A stretch of DNA of 64,000 nt from Planctomycetota bacterium (GCA_023954375.1 JAMLIC010000010.1:62001-126000); one strand, 5' to 3'. Positions 41,300-55,000 are shown, counted from the stretch's first letter. Program-made: numbers and translations. Notes: generated by a model not told the origin, from the letters alone.

Positions 41300-42652
41300 T
41301 TGAGCACGAGTGACTCGATCGGGTGGCGTCGTACGGTCCTTGCTCTCACCTGGGCCACCAGCCTGGTGCTGGTGTCGGTCCTGACCTCGCGGGCGGGGCC
41401 GCCCCCGACCTCGAGCCGCACGCAGCTCACCTTCCAGGCGCGCCTGTCGACGCCGCAGGGCCAGCCGATCTCGGGCAGCCATGCGCTCACGTTCCACATC
41501 TACGACGCGCCCGCCGGCGGCACCCGGCTCTGGAGCGAGGCGCAGGAGGTCGAGCTCACGAACGGCCTCCTCTCGGCCGTGCTCGGCCAGGAGTCGCCGC
41601 TCTCGCCGACCGTTTTCGACCCTGCCGGCGGAGGCGACCGCTTCGTGGCGATCGAGCTCGCCGGGACCGAGATGGCGCGCGTGAAGCTCACGGCCACGGC
41701 CTACTCGGTGGTGGCGAGCGTCGCCAACGCCGTGTGGGACTCCGCCTCTTCGAGCGGCCTGGACCTGGGCGCCCTCGACGCGCGCTACGTGCAGGCGGGG
41801 GGCTCGGGCGGCGGCGTCCTGCGGACCGTGAACGGCGTCGGGCCGACGGCGGCCGGCGACTTCTCCGTCACCGCGGGGCCCTCGGGCCGGGTAAGCGTCA
41901 CGCCGACCGCGAACGGGGTCGAACTGGACGCTCAGGGGGGCGACCTCGACCTGGCGACGGCAGATGCCCGCTACGTGAGGACCACCGGAGGCGGAGTGAG
42001 CGGAGACCTGAGCGTCTCCGGTTCGACGAGCACGTCGAACCTCCAGGTCGGGAACGAGCTCACTGCCCATATCGTCCGCCCGGATGCCGTGCTGTTCCGC
42101 CTCGGCAGCACAGGCCAGTTCACCAGTCCCAACGGCCAGTTCTCGTTCGTGAATGCCGCCGGGGGAGGTCCCAGTCTCCAGCTCACCCTCCACGGAGATG
42201 GGGCGCACATCCACCTGGCCGGCAACACGAGCGTCAGCGGCCGCATGTGGGTCCAGCAGCTGCTGGAGGCCAACGGCGGGCTCGTCGTCCCCAGCGACAA
42301 GGGCAAGTTCTTCTTCCACGACCTCGGCGACGGTACCGGGATCTACTACTGCTGCCTCGAAGGCCCCGAGAGCACGAACTTCATCCGGGGACAGGGCCAG
42401 CTCGCGAACGGCGTGGCGGTGATCGACCTCCCCGACCACTTCCGCATCGTCACGGAGAGCGCAGGGGTGACGGCGCACGTCACGCCGCTCGGACCCACGC
42501 CGGGCCTGTACGTCGTCCACGCCGACGACCAGCGCCTCGAAGTGCGTGAGGGGCCGGGCGGCAGCGGCGACGTCCGGTTCAACTATCTCGTGTTCGGCGT
42601 GCGCGTGGGCCGGGCGGGGGAGCAGCCCGTTCGCCCGGCGCCGGGTCGCTAG
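41300..42652 (+). CDS. Secreted tail-fibre-like surface protein
   Basis: About 450 residues from a TTG at 41300 (another in-frame TTG at 41234). A signal-like hydrophobic run is followed by the domain LTFQARLSTPQGQPISG...YDAPAGG, common at the N-terminus of bacterial surface proteins. Phage-tail-fibre-like DARYV repeats come next, then a C-terminal beta domain (YYCCLEGPEST...LPDHFRIVT...LVFGVRVG) found in many exported proteins. Probably a trimeric or fibrous surface component. It lies in a same-strand set leading to the giant Rhs gene and could help display or anchor it. Confidence 0.65.
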   Translation: MSTSDSIGWRRTVLALTWATSLVLVSVLTSRAGPPPTSSRTQLTFQARLSTPQGQPISGSHALTFHIYDAPAGGTRLWSEAQEVELTNGLLSAVLGQESPLSPTVFDPAGGGDRFVAIELAGTEMARVKLTATAYSVVASVANAVWDSASSSGLDLGALDARYVQAGGSGGGVLRTVNGVGPTAAGDFSVTAGPSGRVSVTPTANGVELDAQGGDLDLATADARYVRTTGGGVSGDLSVSGSTSTSNLQVGNELTAHIVRPDAVLFRLGSTGQFTSPNGQFSFVNAAGGGPSLQLTLHGDGAHIHLAGNTSVSGRMWVQQLLEANGGLVVPSDKGKFFFHDLGDGTGIYYCCLEGPESTNFIRGQGQLANGVAVIDLPDHFRIVTESAGVTAHVTPLGPTPGLYVVHADDQRLEVREGPGGSGDVRFNYLVFGVRVGRAGEQPVRPAPGR

Positions 42653-42662
42653 GACGCACCCC

Positions 42663-43097
42663 GTGACCAGGTGCATCCTCTCCGCGGGAGCGGTGTGTCT
42701 CCTCGCCTGCACGTTGGCCGCTTGCACGGGTCGGTCGGATCCCGTCCGGCACCCGGCAGACTCCGCGCCGACGGCGGCGCCCCTCGCCTCGCCGCTCGCG
42801 ATGGCGGACGTGTTCTCTCTATCGGACGATGCCGAGCTGGCGCTGAAGACCCAGGCGCTCGACCCCGCACTCGCCTGGGTGCTTCGCCTGGCCGCGCTGC
42901 GCCGCCTCGAGGAGCTCGGCGCCCCGTCGCTCCTGGAGGTCGCCGGAGCGCTGGCGGAGGCGGAGGAGCTCCTCCTGCGCCAGAACGCGGTCGCGGTCCT
43001 GGTCCGTAGCGACCTGCCGGCGGCGCAGGCTGCGATCTTGCGGCTTGCGCCCGCCGAGTTGGAGCTCGCACGACTGCTGGCGGGGGGTGAGCGGTGA
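42663..43097 (+). CDS. Small HEAT-like lipoprotein
   Basis: A 144-residue protein with signal (AGAVCLLACTLAAC) containing a lipobox (LAAC), a short linker and alpha-helical repeats. GTG 42663 is 10 bp after the surface-protein gene, and its stop overlaps the Rhs GTG (43094) by four bases, so it is translated with the Rhs protein and may act on it, for example in anchoring or chaperoning at the membrane. No known family is assigned. Confidence 0.65.
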   Translation: MTRCILSAGAVCLLACTLAACTGRSDPVRHPADSAPTAAPLASPLAMADVFSLSDDAELALKTQALDPALAWVLRLAALRRLEELGAPSLLEVAGALAEAEELLLRQNAVAVLVRSDLPAAQAAILRLAPAELELARLLAGGER

Positions 43098-46000
43098 GTC
43101 GTTCTCCCGTCCTGGCGGCGCTGGGCTCCCTGCTCCTCGCGCACGCCGCGGCCCACGCGCAGGAAGGGCAGCGCCTCTTACAGGTGCTGGACAGCACCAC
43201 GGCGGCCGGTCAGAGCACGACGAACAGCTTCGCCGTCCCCACGACCGAGGGCCGCTGGTTCCTGACCGTGTCCCGCACATCCGACAAGGCGCGCGGCGCC
43301 GTGACCCTCGACGGCGTGACGCTCTTCGACGACCGCGCGTTCCAGTCGACCCCCGCGTCGCTCCTGCGGGCGGAGGTCCGCCCGGCGCTCACGAGCACGC
43401 TGCAGGTCAGCGCGCGGCAGGGTGACCTGCGCGTCCTCGTGGAGGGGGTCGTTCCGGACGCGCACGCCGGGCCCCTCCAGCCCCACGTGATCATCAGGAA
43501 GCTGTTCGAGGCCCGCGTCGCCCCGCAGGGCAGCGAGCTCACGTTCGCGGTCCCGGCGGCGGCTGGGCTCTTCGCGCTCGAGCTCAGGAACGAGGGGGCG
43601 GCGACCGCGTTCGTCGACCTGAACGGGCGGCCAGTGGTCGGTCCGGGCCAGGTCACCCCACGGACGACCTTCCTCTCCTCGGCGGTGGCGCTCGAGCCGA
43701 CCAACGTCGTCTCCGTCCGGGTCATGGGGAACCCGGGCTCGGCGATCAGGCTCGAGGTCGTGGGCTACGTCGTGGACACCGACGGGCCGGCGGTCACGGT
43801 CGTGCCCTCGGATGGCGCCTGGACCCACCCGTCCCGGCCGCTGGAGCTCACGTTCTCCGATGCGGTGAGCGGGGTGGACCTCGACACGCTCTCCGTCCTG
43901 GTGAACGGGGTCGAGTGCAAGGACCGCCTCCTCGTCACGGCGACCGGCGCCACCGCCCCGCTCTCGGACCTCCCGGTCACTCCGGGGCGCAACGACGTCG
44001 TCGTCCTCCTGCGCGACCAGGCCACGAACCCAGGGGGCGTCGCCACCCACTTCAACCTCGACGTCACCCCGCCGTCGGTCGACGTCACCCCCGGCGACGG
44101 CGAGGCGCTCGCCTCCACGGATGTCCCCATCACGATCGACTACTGGGACGACGACGCGGGCCTGGCGCTCGAGACGCTGCGGGTCCTCGTCGACGGGCAG
44201 GATCGGACGGCCGAGCTCGAGGTCGGCGGCGTCCAGGCGGCCGGCACGCTCACGCTGGCGCCCGGGCCGCACACGCTCACCGTCGTGGTCGCGGACGTCG
44301 CCGGGCTCGTCACGACCGCGACGGCGAGCTTCGTGGTCGACGTGACCGCACCGATCCTCACGTTCCTGAGCCCCGCCGCCGGCACGCCGACCGGCGGCCG
44401 CGACGAGGTCGTGATCGGCCTCACCGACGACCTCGCGGGCCTGGACCTCGACTCGTTGCGCCTCAGCGCGAACGGCGTCGACGGCACCTCGGCGCTGATC
44501 GTCGACCCGTCCGGCGACACCGCCCGGGCCCGCCTCGGCGCGATCTCGGACCTGGGATCGGGGTCGCTGCGCCTCGTGGTCACGGCGAGGGACCGCGCCG
44601 GGAACGAGGGCCAGGCGACCCTCACGCTCGAGGACCACGACGGGACGCCGCCGCTGCTCGTCCTCGACCCACCGAGGAGCCCACCGGTGCACGCGCGGCG
44701 AACGCCCACCACCGTCTCGGTGTACTTCACGGACGACCGCGCGCTCGCGCCGGAGACGCTGCGGGTCTGGCTCGATGGCCAGGACGTCACCGACACGCTC
44801 GCGCGGCCGGCCGACCAGCACTCGGCGCAGGGGACCTTCACGCTCGGCCAGGGCCTCCACGAGCTGACCGCGGAGATCGAGGACGCACGTGGCAGCCGGA
44901 CCGTCGTGACGTCCACGTTCGTCGTCGACGACACCCCCCCGGAGGTCGTCGTCGTGGCGCCCCCGCGCGCGGGCCCGCGGGACCGCGTCGTGCTGACCGC
45001 CGTGGACCACGGGAGCGGGCTCGGAGCGCCGATCCAGGTCCTCGTCGGCGGCGTCGACGTGAGCGCGTACGCGCAGCGCGACCTCGGCGTCGCGCTGCTC
45101 GACCTGGCCGCGATCCCGGCGGAGGTCCTCCAGGAGGGCGTCGTCGAGGTCGAGGGGGTCGTCGTGGACCGGGCCGGCAACGTCGGTCGCGGCGTCGCCA
45201 CGCTCACGTTCGATCGGACGGGCCCCACGCTCGTCGTGTCCCCTGCCGACGGGGCGGTCGTCGACGACGAGCGGCCCACGCTCGTGGTGACGTGGTCCGA
45301 CGCGGGCGCCGGGCCCGCGCCTGCCACGTTCGCGGCGACCCTCAACGGCGCGGACGTGCCCTTCGTCGTGGGCTCCGACGGAGCCGAGGCCACCCCCCTC
45401 CTGGCGGACGGCGAGCACGTGCTGACCGTCGCGCTCTCCGACGAGGCGGGAAACCGCACGGAGACGACCGTCCGTTTCGTCGTGCGCGCCGGCGCGGCGG
45501 CCTACGAGCTCTCGCTGCAGCCGGGGGCCCCGTCGGCCGTGCTCGCCCACACCGAGAACGACCTCGTGGTCCGAGCGGTGACCCTCTCCGGCCGTACCTC
45601 GACCGCGCACGCGGGTACGGTCCTGATCGAGGTCTCGGACGGCCTGCCGCCGCTCCACGGGATCGTGGCAAGCTTTGACCCGGCGCGGGACCAGGGCGTG
45701 CTCACCATCCCGCGCCTCGCCTTCTTCCGCTCGGCGGGCGCCCTCACGATCACCGCGCGCTCGCTCCCGCCCGGTGTGGCGGGGGCGCTCTCCGTCCAGG
45801 TCGTGGTCTCGGGTCCCCTGATCTCGTCCGACCTGCCGGCCGCGACGAGCGCCGAGACGATCGACGTCGAGGGGGTGTCGTTCCCGGGCCAGCAGGTGTT
45901 CCTCGTGATCGACGGGAACGTCGTCGCGCAGACCATCGCCGGACCGAGCGGAGCCTTCCGCTTCGTCGACGTGGCGCTCGCCGAAGGCGAGCGCCAGCTC

Positions 46001-49000
46001 GCGATCGTGGCGATCGACCCGAGCACCGGCCTGCCGCACACGTCGCCGGTGGTGACGATCGTGGTCCTGCGGCAGGCGCCGCCTGCGCCGACGATCACAA
46101 TCCCTGGGCCGGGCGCGGTGGTCTCGAACCTGATCACCGTCCGTGGGACCGCGCCTCCGGGGTCAGTGGTCACCATCCGCGAGGGGTCCGTGGCGCTGGG
46201 CCACGCTCCAGCGCTGGATGGCGCGTTCACCATCCCGATCCGGCTCACGACCGGCGAGCACGTCCTCGTGGCCGTGGCGACCGACGCGGCGGGCAACACC
46301 TCGGCGCCGTCGCCTCCGGTCCGGCTCGTCTCGGGGACGTCACCCGTGTGGGGGCGGGTGCTCGACGGAGAGGCCCACCCTCCGCAGATCCTGGGTGGCC
46401 TGACGGTGCGGCTCGCGCCGGACGACGGCTCGGCGCCGCTCGAGACGGCGACCGACACGAACGGGCGCTTCGTGTTCGCCGATGTCGCCCCGGGGCGCGC
46501 CGTCCTGTCCGTCAACGCGCCGAGGCGCCCGGGGTTCGCGCGCCTGGACCTGCCAGCCTTGGCCCTCGTGGATCGCGCCCAGGGCTATCCGACCATCGTG
46601 CTCCCGCGCGTCCCGGTCGAGCTCGAGATCGAGCTCCCCGTCGACGGCGACGGTCTCGTGGCAGCCGACACGTGGGTCGAGAGCCCGCGCGTCCAGGGCG
46701 CCCGGCTCGGCGTCCCGGCCGGCACGCGCGTGACGGGCGAGGGGCCGCCGCGCCTGGCGATCCGACCGGTCGACCCGGCGCACACGCCCCTGCCGTTCCC
46801 GCGCGCCTTCCGCCCGCGGACTCTGTGGGAGCTGAGCCCGTCGGGCCTCGCGTTCTCCCCGCCGCTCGCGCTGCGGCTCCCGAACCTGGATCGGCTCGCG
46901 CCGGGAAGCGCCGTGCCCCTGCTCGGCCTCAAGGCCGCGCAGGGGGGGTGGGTCGAGCTCGGCCTGGCGACGGTCGACGCCACCGGCGCCTTCCTCGAGA
47001 CCGGGCCGGTCATGACCGGCTTCTCCCTCGTCGGGGTGACCAGCCCGGGCGAGCTCGTGTCGACGCAGGTCGAGCTCCGCCTGTCGGACCCTCGAGGCGC
47101 ACCGCTCGAGGGCGCGACCGTCACCGTCGACGGCCAGCCGCTCGCGACGGCAGGTGGCGGCCTTTACCGCAGCGAGCCGCTGCTCCTCCCGCGCGGCCGT
47201 CCCGTGCGCGCGCTCGCCACCCTGGACCTCCCCGACGGGCGCGGCGGGCGGGCGATCACGCTGGTCGGCGAGTCCCTGCCCGTCCTCCCGGTCCCCGGCG
47301 GGACCGCGCTCCCGGAGCTGCCCCTGGGCCTCGTGGTCTCGGCCAGCGTGCTGACCGGTGGAGGCCAGCCCGGAGAGGCGCCCGTCTCGATCAACACGCC
47401 CGCGGCGCAGGGCGGGCCCCAGGCCCGCGTCGGCCTCCTGCATCTCTTCTTCCCCGAGCCGGACGCGCCCCCCTTCGTGGCCGTCGCCGGGGTCCCCGAG
47501 ACGAGCGCCGCGGCGCCCACGACCGCGCGTTTCGTCCCGTTCACTATCGACGTCTCCGACCCGAACGCGGGCACCGTCGACGTGGTCTCGGTCGAGTACA
47601 GCATCGAGGGGAGCGCCTATACGCCCGCGGATGTCGTGCCGGGTGATCCGCTCGCGCTCCTCTCCTCGCCCGCCGCCGGCAAGCGCCACGTCCTCCTCTG
47701 GGACCTCCTCGGGCCCGGCGGGGTCGGTCTGGTCGACCTCGCGCAGGTCGTGCTCCGCGTCACCGTGAGGGATCCCGACGGTCACACCTGGACGAGCGCG
47801 CCGTCCGCGGCGTTCTTCGTCCGCACCGGCGAGGTGGTCGTCTCGCCGGCGCCGCTCGACCTGGGGGAGGTCGAGCGGCCGGTGGACGCGTCGCGCACCG
47901 TGACGATCACGAACGCGGCCTCCTCCCTGCTGCCCGTCGAGGTTCGCTCACTGACCCTCGGTGGTGCCGACGCGAGCAGGTTCAGGTTGCTCGACGCGCC
48001 GGGCCTTCCGCGGGTGCTCGGTCCGGGCGAGGTCCTGACGGTCGACCTCGCCTTCGACGGCACGTCGCCCGAGGGGACCTACAGCGCGCTGCTGGTGCTC
48101 GAGACCTCCGTCCCCGGTCCACCGCGGGCGCTACCCGTCCAGGCTGCGAGCGTCAGTCCGACGATCGTGGTCACGCCGGACGAGCTGGACCTGGGCAGCG
48201 TCAGGGTGGGCGAGGCGCCCTCGAGCACGACCGTGACCGTGTCGAACGCCTCCGCCCGACGTGACCTCGTCGTGTCGTCGTCGACGATCACGGGCGACGC
48301 GGCGTTCGCCAGCGACCTGGCGACCCCACTCCTGGTCCCGCCCGGCGCGACCAGGACCTTCACCGTCACGTTCGCGCCGACCACTCCGGGGGACCTCGCG
48401 GCCACGCTCGCGCTGGCCTCGAACGACCCCGACGCGCCGATCGCCACGCTTCGCCTGCGCGGGCGAGGAGAGCGGCCGATCCTGCAGGTCGCGCCGACCG
48501 CGGTCGCCTTCGGCGCCGTGCTCGTCGGGACGTCCGCCACCCGGACGTTGACCGTTCACAACGCCCAGCCCGCCAACCGCGACCTCGTCATCTCGGCGGT
48601 CTCGCTGACGGACGACGGCGCCGGCGCGTTCTCGGTCGCCGCCCCAGTCACGCCCCTGCTGCTCCCGCCGGGCGCGAGCGTCAACGTGCAGGTACGGCTC
48701 ACGCCGGCAGTAGGACCCGCGTCGGGCCGCCTCGTGATCGAGACCGACGACCCCGACACCCCTACCCTGAGCGTGCCCCTGGAGGGAGCGGGGGTCGAAA
48801 CCCTGGCCACGCTCGCGCCCGCTCCCTTCGACTTCGGCCTCCAGCGGCTGGGCGCCGCCCTCGAGCAGGAGTTCCTGCTGCGCAACGCCCCCACCGCCAC
48901 GGCGGACCTCACGGTGACCGGGCTCACCGGACCTTCGAGCGTCGACTTCACGCTCGTGCGCGACGAGGCGACCGGCCGGACCCTCGCGCCCGGCGAGAGC

Positions 49001-52000
49001 GCGACCTTCGTGGTCCGCTTCGAGGCCGCCCGGATCGGGTCGGCGTCCGACACGCTGGTCGTGTCCTTCGCTGAAGGCGCGCCGATCGAGCTGGCGCTCG
49101 GCGCCTCCGCCGGTCTCCCTCGGCTCATCGTGAGCCCGCCGTCAGCCGACCTCGGCGAGGTGCGGGTGGGAGCGCAGCGCTCGGCCATGGTGACGGTCGA
49201 GAACGCGCTGGACGCGACGTATCCGCTGACCGTCGCCGCGCTGCTGAGCCCCCCCGGCGCCGGGGTGTTCCAGATCACGAGCGCGATCCCCTCGGGGCGA
49301 GTCCTGCAGCCGGGCGAGGGTGTCGCGTTCGGTGTGACCTTCTCCCCGGTGGGGGCGGACACTGCCTCCGTCGTCGAGAGCGTCAGGCTCCTCACCGACG
49401 ATCCCACCAGCCCCGCGCTCGACATCCCGGTCGCCGGACGCGGCCTTCGGCCCTTCCTGCACCTCGAGTCGGGCGCCGTCGACTTCGGCGTCGTCACCGA
49501 CGGCGGCGTGCGGGAGCGGCGGATCTCGATCCAGAACGGCGCGACCGCGAACGTGGGGCTCGTCCTGGCCGAGGTCTTCCTCGGGAGTGACGCGTCTGGC
49601 GCCTTCTCGCTCGCGTCGGACCTCCCCGACGCGCTCGCACCCGGCGCCGCGGTCGATCTCGTGCTCCGGTACACGCCGCGCCCGGGCTCCAGCGACGGCT
49701 CGGTCGTCGTGAGGACGGACGACCCCGACCGGCCGCTCGCCGTCATCCCGCTGCGGGCGCGGGGCGAGCTCCCCGTGGCGACGACGACGGACGCCCTCCA
49801 CTTCGGCCTTCGCCGCGTCGGGGAGGCGGCGACGCTGCTGCTCTCGATCGAGAACGACCCTGGCGCGACCGCCGACCTCGCCGTGCAGGTCGCGCTCGTC
49901 GAAGACGGAGGCCTGGGAGCCTTCGGGCTCGGGAGCCCGCAGCCGGCGACGCTCGTGGTGCCGCCGGGCCAGAGCGGCACCGTCGAGGTCCTCTTCGCCT
50001 CCCCGCGCGAGGCGCGCTTCACCGGAGCGCTCCAGGTCACCACGAACGACCCGCGGCTCCCGACGGCGCTGGTCGCGCTCTCGGGCGAGGCAGGCGTGCC
50101 GCGACTCGACCTCCCGACCGAGCTCGACCTCGGCGGGGTGCGGGTCGCTTCGAGCGCCTCGGGCGACCTGACGATCGCGAACCTCGACTCGGCGACCTTT
50201 GCGCTGGGTGTCGCGGAGATCGCCCTGGTCGACTCCGCAGACGGCGTGTTCGCGCTCGTCGCGCCGGCGGTTCCCGCCGCGCTGGCGCCTGGCACCGCGA
50301 TCTCGGCGCAAGTGACGTTCTCGCCGGGTGAGGTCCGGGAGTATCGCGGCGTGGCCCTGGTCGCCTCCGACGACGACGGGAGCCCGCACGTCGTCGTCCT
50401 GCGGGGACGCGGTGCGCTGCCGGAGTTGATCGTGGCTACGTCGATCGACGTCCCCGCCACCCGGGTCGGCAGCGAGCGTCACGTCAGCCTACCCGTGCGG
50501 AACGCCTCACCAGACCTCCCGCTTCGGCTCACGGAGGCCACGGTCTCAGGGACCGCGTTCCGGCTCCTCGAGCCACTTCCGCCCGCCGGCCTGTCGATCC
50601 CTCCACAGGGAGAGGCGAGCCTGACCGTCGCCTTCGAACCGACGAGCGACGGCGTGTTCGCAGGCGCGATCACGCTGACGACGGACGATCCCCGCCTGTC
50701 GACGGTCGCCGTCGCGCTCTCCGGCCAGGGCACGTACGGGGCGCTCGTGCTGACGCTCCTCCCGGGCCCCGCCGCCGGTGAGACCTCGATCGCGGCGGGC
50801 TCGCTGCACGTGCTGCGCGCGCGGGCGGTCGACGTCTTCGGAGACACCGATACGACGTTCACAGGCTTGGTCGAGCTCCGTGCGACGGACCGTGCCTCGC
50901 CGCTGGACGGGCTCCTGCTCCTCTTCACCGCGGACGACCATGGCACGGTCACGGTCCCGCTACTGCCGGCGTTCCTCTCCTCTGGCGCACAGAGGCTGGT
51001 GGCGTCGCTCCTGCTGGAGGACCGCACCCCCGAGCTGGGCGCCCTCGACGTGTTCGTCACCCCGGCCGAGCGCGGGCAGGCCTATGTGGTCCTATCGCCG
51101 CACTCGGGGCCGGTCGCACCCGGCGCCGAGGTGCTCGCGCGCGTGTTCGTCGACTGCGGCCCCGACGACGGCGATCCGGCGACGCTCCACGACACGCTCG
51201 GAGCCTATGACGTTCGGCTCCTGCTCGACCCGCGCGCGCTCGAGATCGTCGACGTGGCCGCGAGCCCGGCGCTCGGGGGACCGAGCTTCCGCTGGCTGGG
51301 GGGCGAGGCGCGCTTCATGCATGTCGTCGACCAGGGCAGCCTGACGTTCCCCGTCGGCCCGGACCCGACGGCGACGGGGCTTGTCGAGCTGGCCACCGTG
51401 CGCATGCGCGTGCGCGACACGGCCCCGGCCGGGCGAACCCCGGTGCACCTGGCCGTCGACCTCCTGGCGACGGCGGAGGCCGCCGCTCCGCACCTCTCCC
51501 CGCTGGGTCGGCCCGGTCCGCGGCTGGGCTTGACCGTGGGTGAGGTCGCGATCGCGGGTGACCGTCCGCCCCCGGCGCTCCACGTGCTCGGCGGACTGCC
51601 ACGGGCCGGCGAGGCCATCGTGGGTCCGCTCCAGGAGCTCGGCGCAGTCCAGCTCGCGTTCTCACGTGCGCTCGACCCGGCCACCGTGCCCGGCGGCGTG
51701 CGTCTCCTCGACCTGGACGGCGCCGAGGTCGCCGGATCGGCGGCTCGGGCCGCCGGTGATCCGAACGTGCTCGTCTTCGTGCCCGCCGCGCCGCTGGCTC
51801 CAGGCCAGTACTCGCTCCAGGTCGGGGCGACCGTTGCCGGGCTGGACGCGCTCCTCGCGGGTCCGGTCGAGGCGTCGTTCCGGATCGGGACGGTGCCCAC
51901 GCCCAGGAGCGCGGACCTGGACGCCGACGGCGAGGTGACCGTCACCGACGTGGCCATTCGCCGGGACCGGGTCGTGGGCCGGAGTCAGGGCGAGGTCCCC

Positions 52001-55000
52001 ATCTTCCCGCCGCTGTTCCTCGACGGCGTGGGCTCGATCGTCGTCCGCGAGGGCGAGGCGAGGACGATCCTCGTCCGCGTCGTGGACCTCCAAGGGGCGG
52101 AGGTGCTTCTCTCTCCGGACGGACTGCCAGACTTCGTCCGACTGACCCGGCTCGAAGAGGAACTCTTCGAGCTGACGATCGAGCCGACGCTCGGCGGGAG
52201 CGGCGGCGTCGTGAACTTCTCCGCGGGGGCCGGCGGCGAGACGAGCGAAGGCCAGCTCACGATCTCCTTCGAGCGGGTCAACACGCCCCCGGGCCTCGTG
52301 CTCGTCGAGCCGAAGAGCGGCCCGTTCATCGTCCTCGAGGGCGACCGGTTCGAGCTCGTCCTCGAGGCGATCGACCCCGACCTGCACCATCCGACCGCGC
52401 CTGACCGGGTCACCTTCCTCGTGAAGAGCCCGCCCTTACGCAACCTCAGCGGTCCGCTGCTCTCCGGCTCCCGGCAGGAGCGGGCGACTTTCGTCTTCGA
52501 GCCCGACTTCACGCAGGCCGGAGTCCATCCCTTCGTGGTCGAGGTTAGCGACCACGAGGGGGCCACGGCGTCGTTCACGACGGTGGTCGAGGTCCGGGAC
52601 CTCAATCGTCCGCCGGAGCTCTCGGCGATCGCGCCGGTGGACACGGACACCTACGTCAGCCGGGGTGACAGGATCACCCTGGACTTCGTGGCGGTTGACC
52701 CCGATGGCGACCCGGTGACCATCGCCCTTCAGGGCGCTGGCGCCGCCGACTTGGCTCGCGAGGTGAGTCGAGGGAGGATCCGGATCGACGAGCAGCACGA
52801 GGCGCCCGGACGTCTGACGATCCGGCTCACGATCCTCGAGCCGCTCTCTCGTCACCTGTTCCTCAGCGCCGTCGCCTCCGACGGTCGCCTGATGAGCGCT
52901 TCGGTCTCCCGCAACCTGCTCGTTCCCCTGACCGTCGCCTCCTACTCGGCCTTCGCGCTGCAGACGATCCCCGTCGGGCTCACGCCCGAGTTCGACCGTC
53001 ACGTGAGCAAGCGCTTCTCCGTGACCGCGACGACGGGCACCTTCGCGGCAGGAAACGACACGCAGCACCCGGATCGGGTCTGGCTCGAGGTCGGCGACGC
53101 GCGCGCGACGAACGTCGAACGCATCGCCTGGAGCTCCTCGGGGCAGAGGGTGCTCGAGGTCAGCGCGATCACCTTCACGGACAGGCTGGCGTTCGTCGCC
53201 GGCGCCCTGGAGGGCTACGTGCTCGCCACGGAGCTCATTGTCCAGGGACAACCCGTGGTGCGCCGGGCGCCGCTGTCGTTCGTCGCGGAGCCGCTCACGT
53301 CCCTGCAGCCCTCGGTGAGCGGTGTCGACTCAGCCCCCTCGACGTTCCGCGGCACCTACTCGATCAGCATCGCGGAAGTCACGACAGTGACGATCCCCGT
53401 CACGGGCACCTACCGGCTAGAGGGCAACCTCGTCGTGTGGAGGGGCTTCGACTACAGCGCGATCCCCACCTGCTCCTCCGTCGTGTTCCGCTTCGCTGGC
53501 GAGGCCCTCGTCAGTGACGGCGGCTTCAAAGTCGACGCTCCGCCGCCGGAGGGGTGGACCTGGAACGGCTTCGGGCACCTGGTGCGCCCCGTCGCCCAGG
53601 ACTTCCACCTAACTGAAGGCACGTATCAGCTCGAGATCCTCGCCAGCGGCACGGTCGAGCGCATCCACCAACATCACGTCGCCGCCATGGGCGCCTCGTT
53701 CAGTGCCGTCCTGGAGCTACCGAAGCCCACCGTCACACTCGTGAGCGCGTCGAGCGCGCAGCCCGGCGACTCCTACCTCCATGCTCGATTGCGTGTGACT
53801 CGCCCCCACCTCGTTCGCAGGCTCGTCGTCCTTCCGACAAACAGGCCGACGGGCTGGATCGTCGGGCAGCAGGTGGTCCAGCCCGTCCCGGACGATCCCC
53901 GGGAGCCGATCGAGGTCGACGTGCTCTTCCGGCTGGGGGACTCGGACGATCTCAGGCTCGCGGGAGAGTACGCCATCCACACGGGCGGGACCGCGGTCAC
54001 CACGCCCGAGGTCGTGATCCCGACGCCGCGCGGCGCGAGCGGACGCGCCTCCCATTACGGACTCTACCGTCCACGGGCGACCGCCGACGGAGGGACGGCG
54101 CTCGAGCCCGCCTACTCCGCATCGATCTTGCCTGAGGGCGTCCGGCCAGAGGACCAGCCCATCGGCCGCGACAGCCCCTACGTCATGTACGTCGTCTACG
54201 ACCTGAGTGGGCTACCCCCGGAGGACGCAGACCTGCGGGCGAGCCTCTCGGGCGACGGGACGACCACTCCCCGCCAGCACCTGCCTACCGTCGACGCGAG
54301 CGGAGCGGCGATCACCCACAGCGTGGGCCATGTCCCGCCGCTCGAGGGGTGGTCGGGGCAAACGACGCGCTACAGGCTCTCACTTCCGATCTTCTTCTCG
54401 CTTCGGGCGCAACCGGCGGGCACCTTGACGCCGGTCCAGGTGCTCGGGGACCGCATCGTCGTCTCCATAGGGGTGCCGTCGGGCCTCGGCGGCGAGCTCG
54501 ACCCCACTCCTCGGAGCTTTCCGCTGCCAGGCTATCTGGCCGAGCGCCTCGAGGTCGAGCTCCGCCTGAGGAATCAGGGTGCACCGACGGACACCAGCCT
54601 GTGGGCGAGCAACTGGCTGTTCACGCCCGGGCTCCTCCGACTCTCGCACGAGCATGACTCGTACTGGCTCGTCCCGAGAGGAGAGCTGGAAGGATCGCTC
54701 GTCGAGTGCGAGGACGTGATCCAGTGCTGGTTCCCGTTCCCGAGGGATAAGGGGCGCTACACCCTGTATCTCGACGACGGGGACGGCGCGCCGCTCGTGG
54801 CCCTGGAGCCGGCGAACGACTGGTACGACGAGCTGCTCGAGTTCAACGTCCGAGACCTGGTCGTCCAGCACCCTGAGCTCACGCCTGGACGCCATCGGGT
54901 CCGCCTGTTCCCGACGCTCCCGTCGGGCTCGCCGCCTGGCACCCGCCCCGCTGGAGAGCCGCTGCTCGAGGCCACGTTCGAACTCGTCATCGCGAACCGG

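Noticed and set aside
41193..41300. Sigma-54 promoter (GG/GC) before the surface-protein gene
   Set aside because: GG to GC spacing is 13 instead of 10 bases; does not fit the -24/-12 consensus.
43178..46039. Minus-strand open frame inside the Rhs gene
   Set aside because: Arg/Asp/Gly-rich antisense shadow of the Ig-like repeats.
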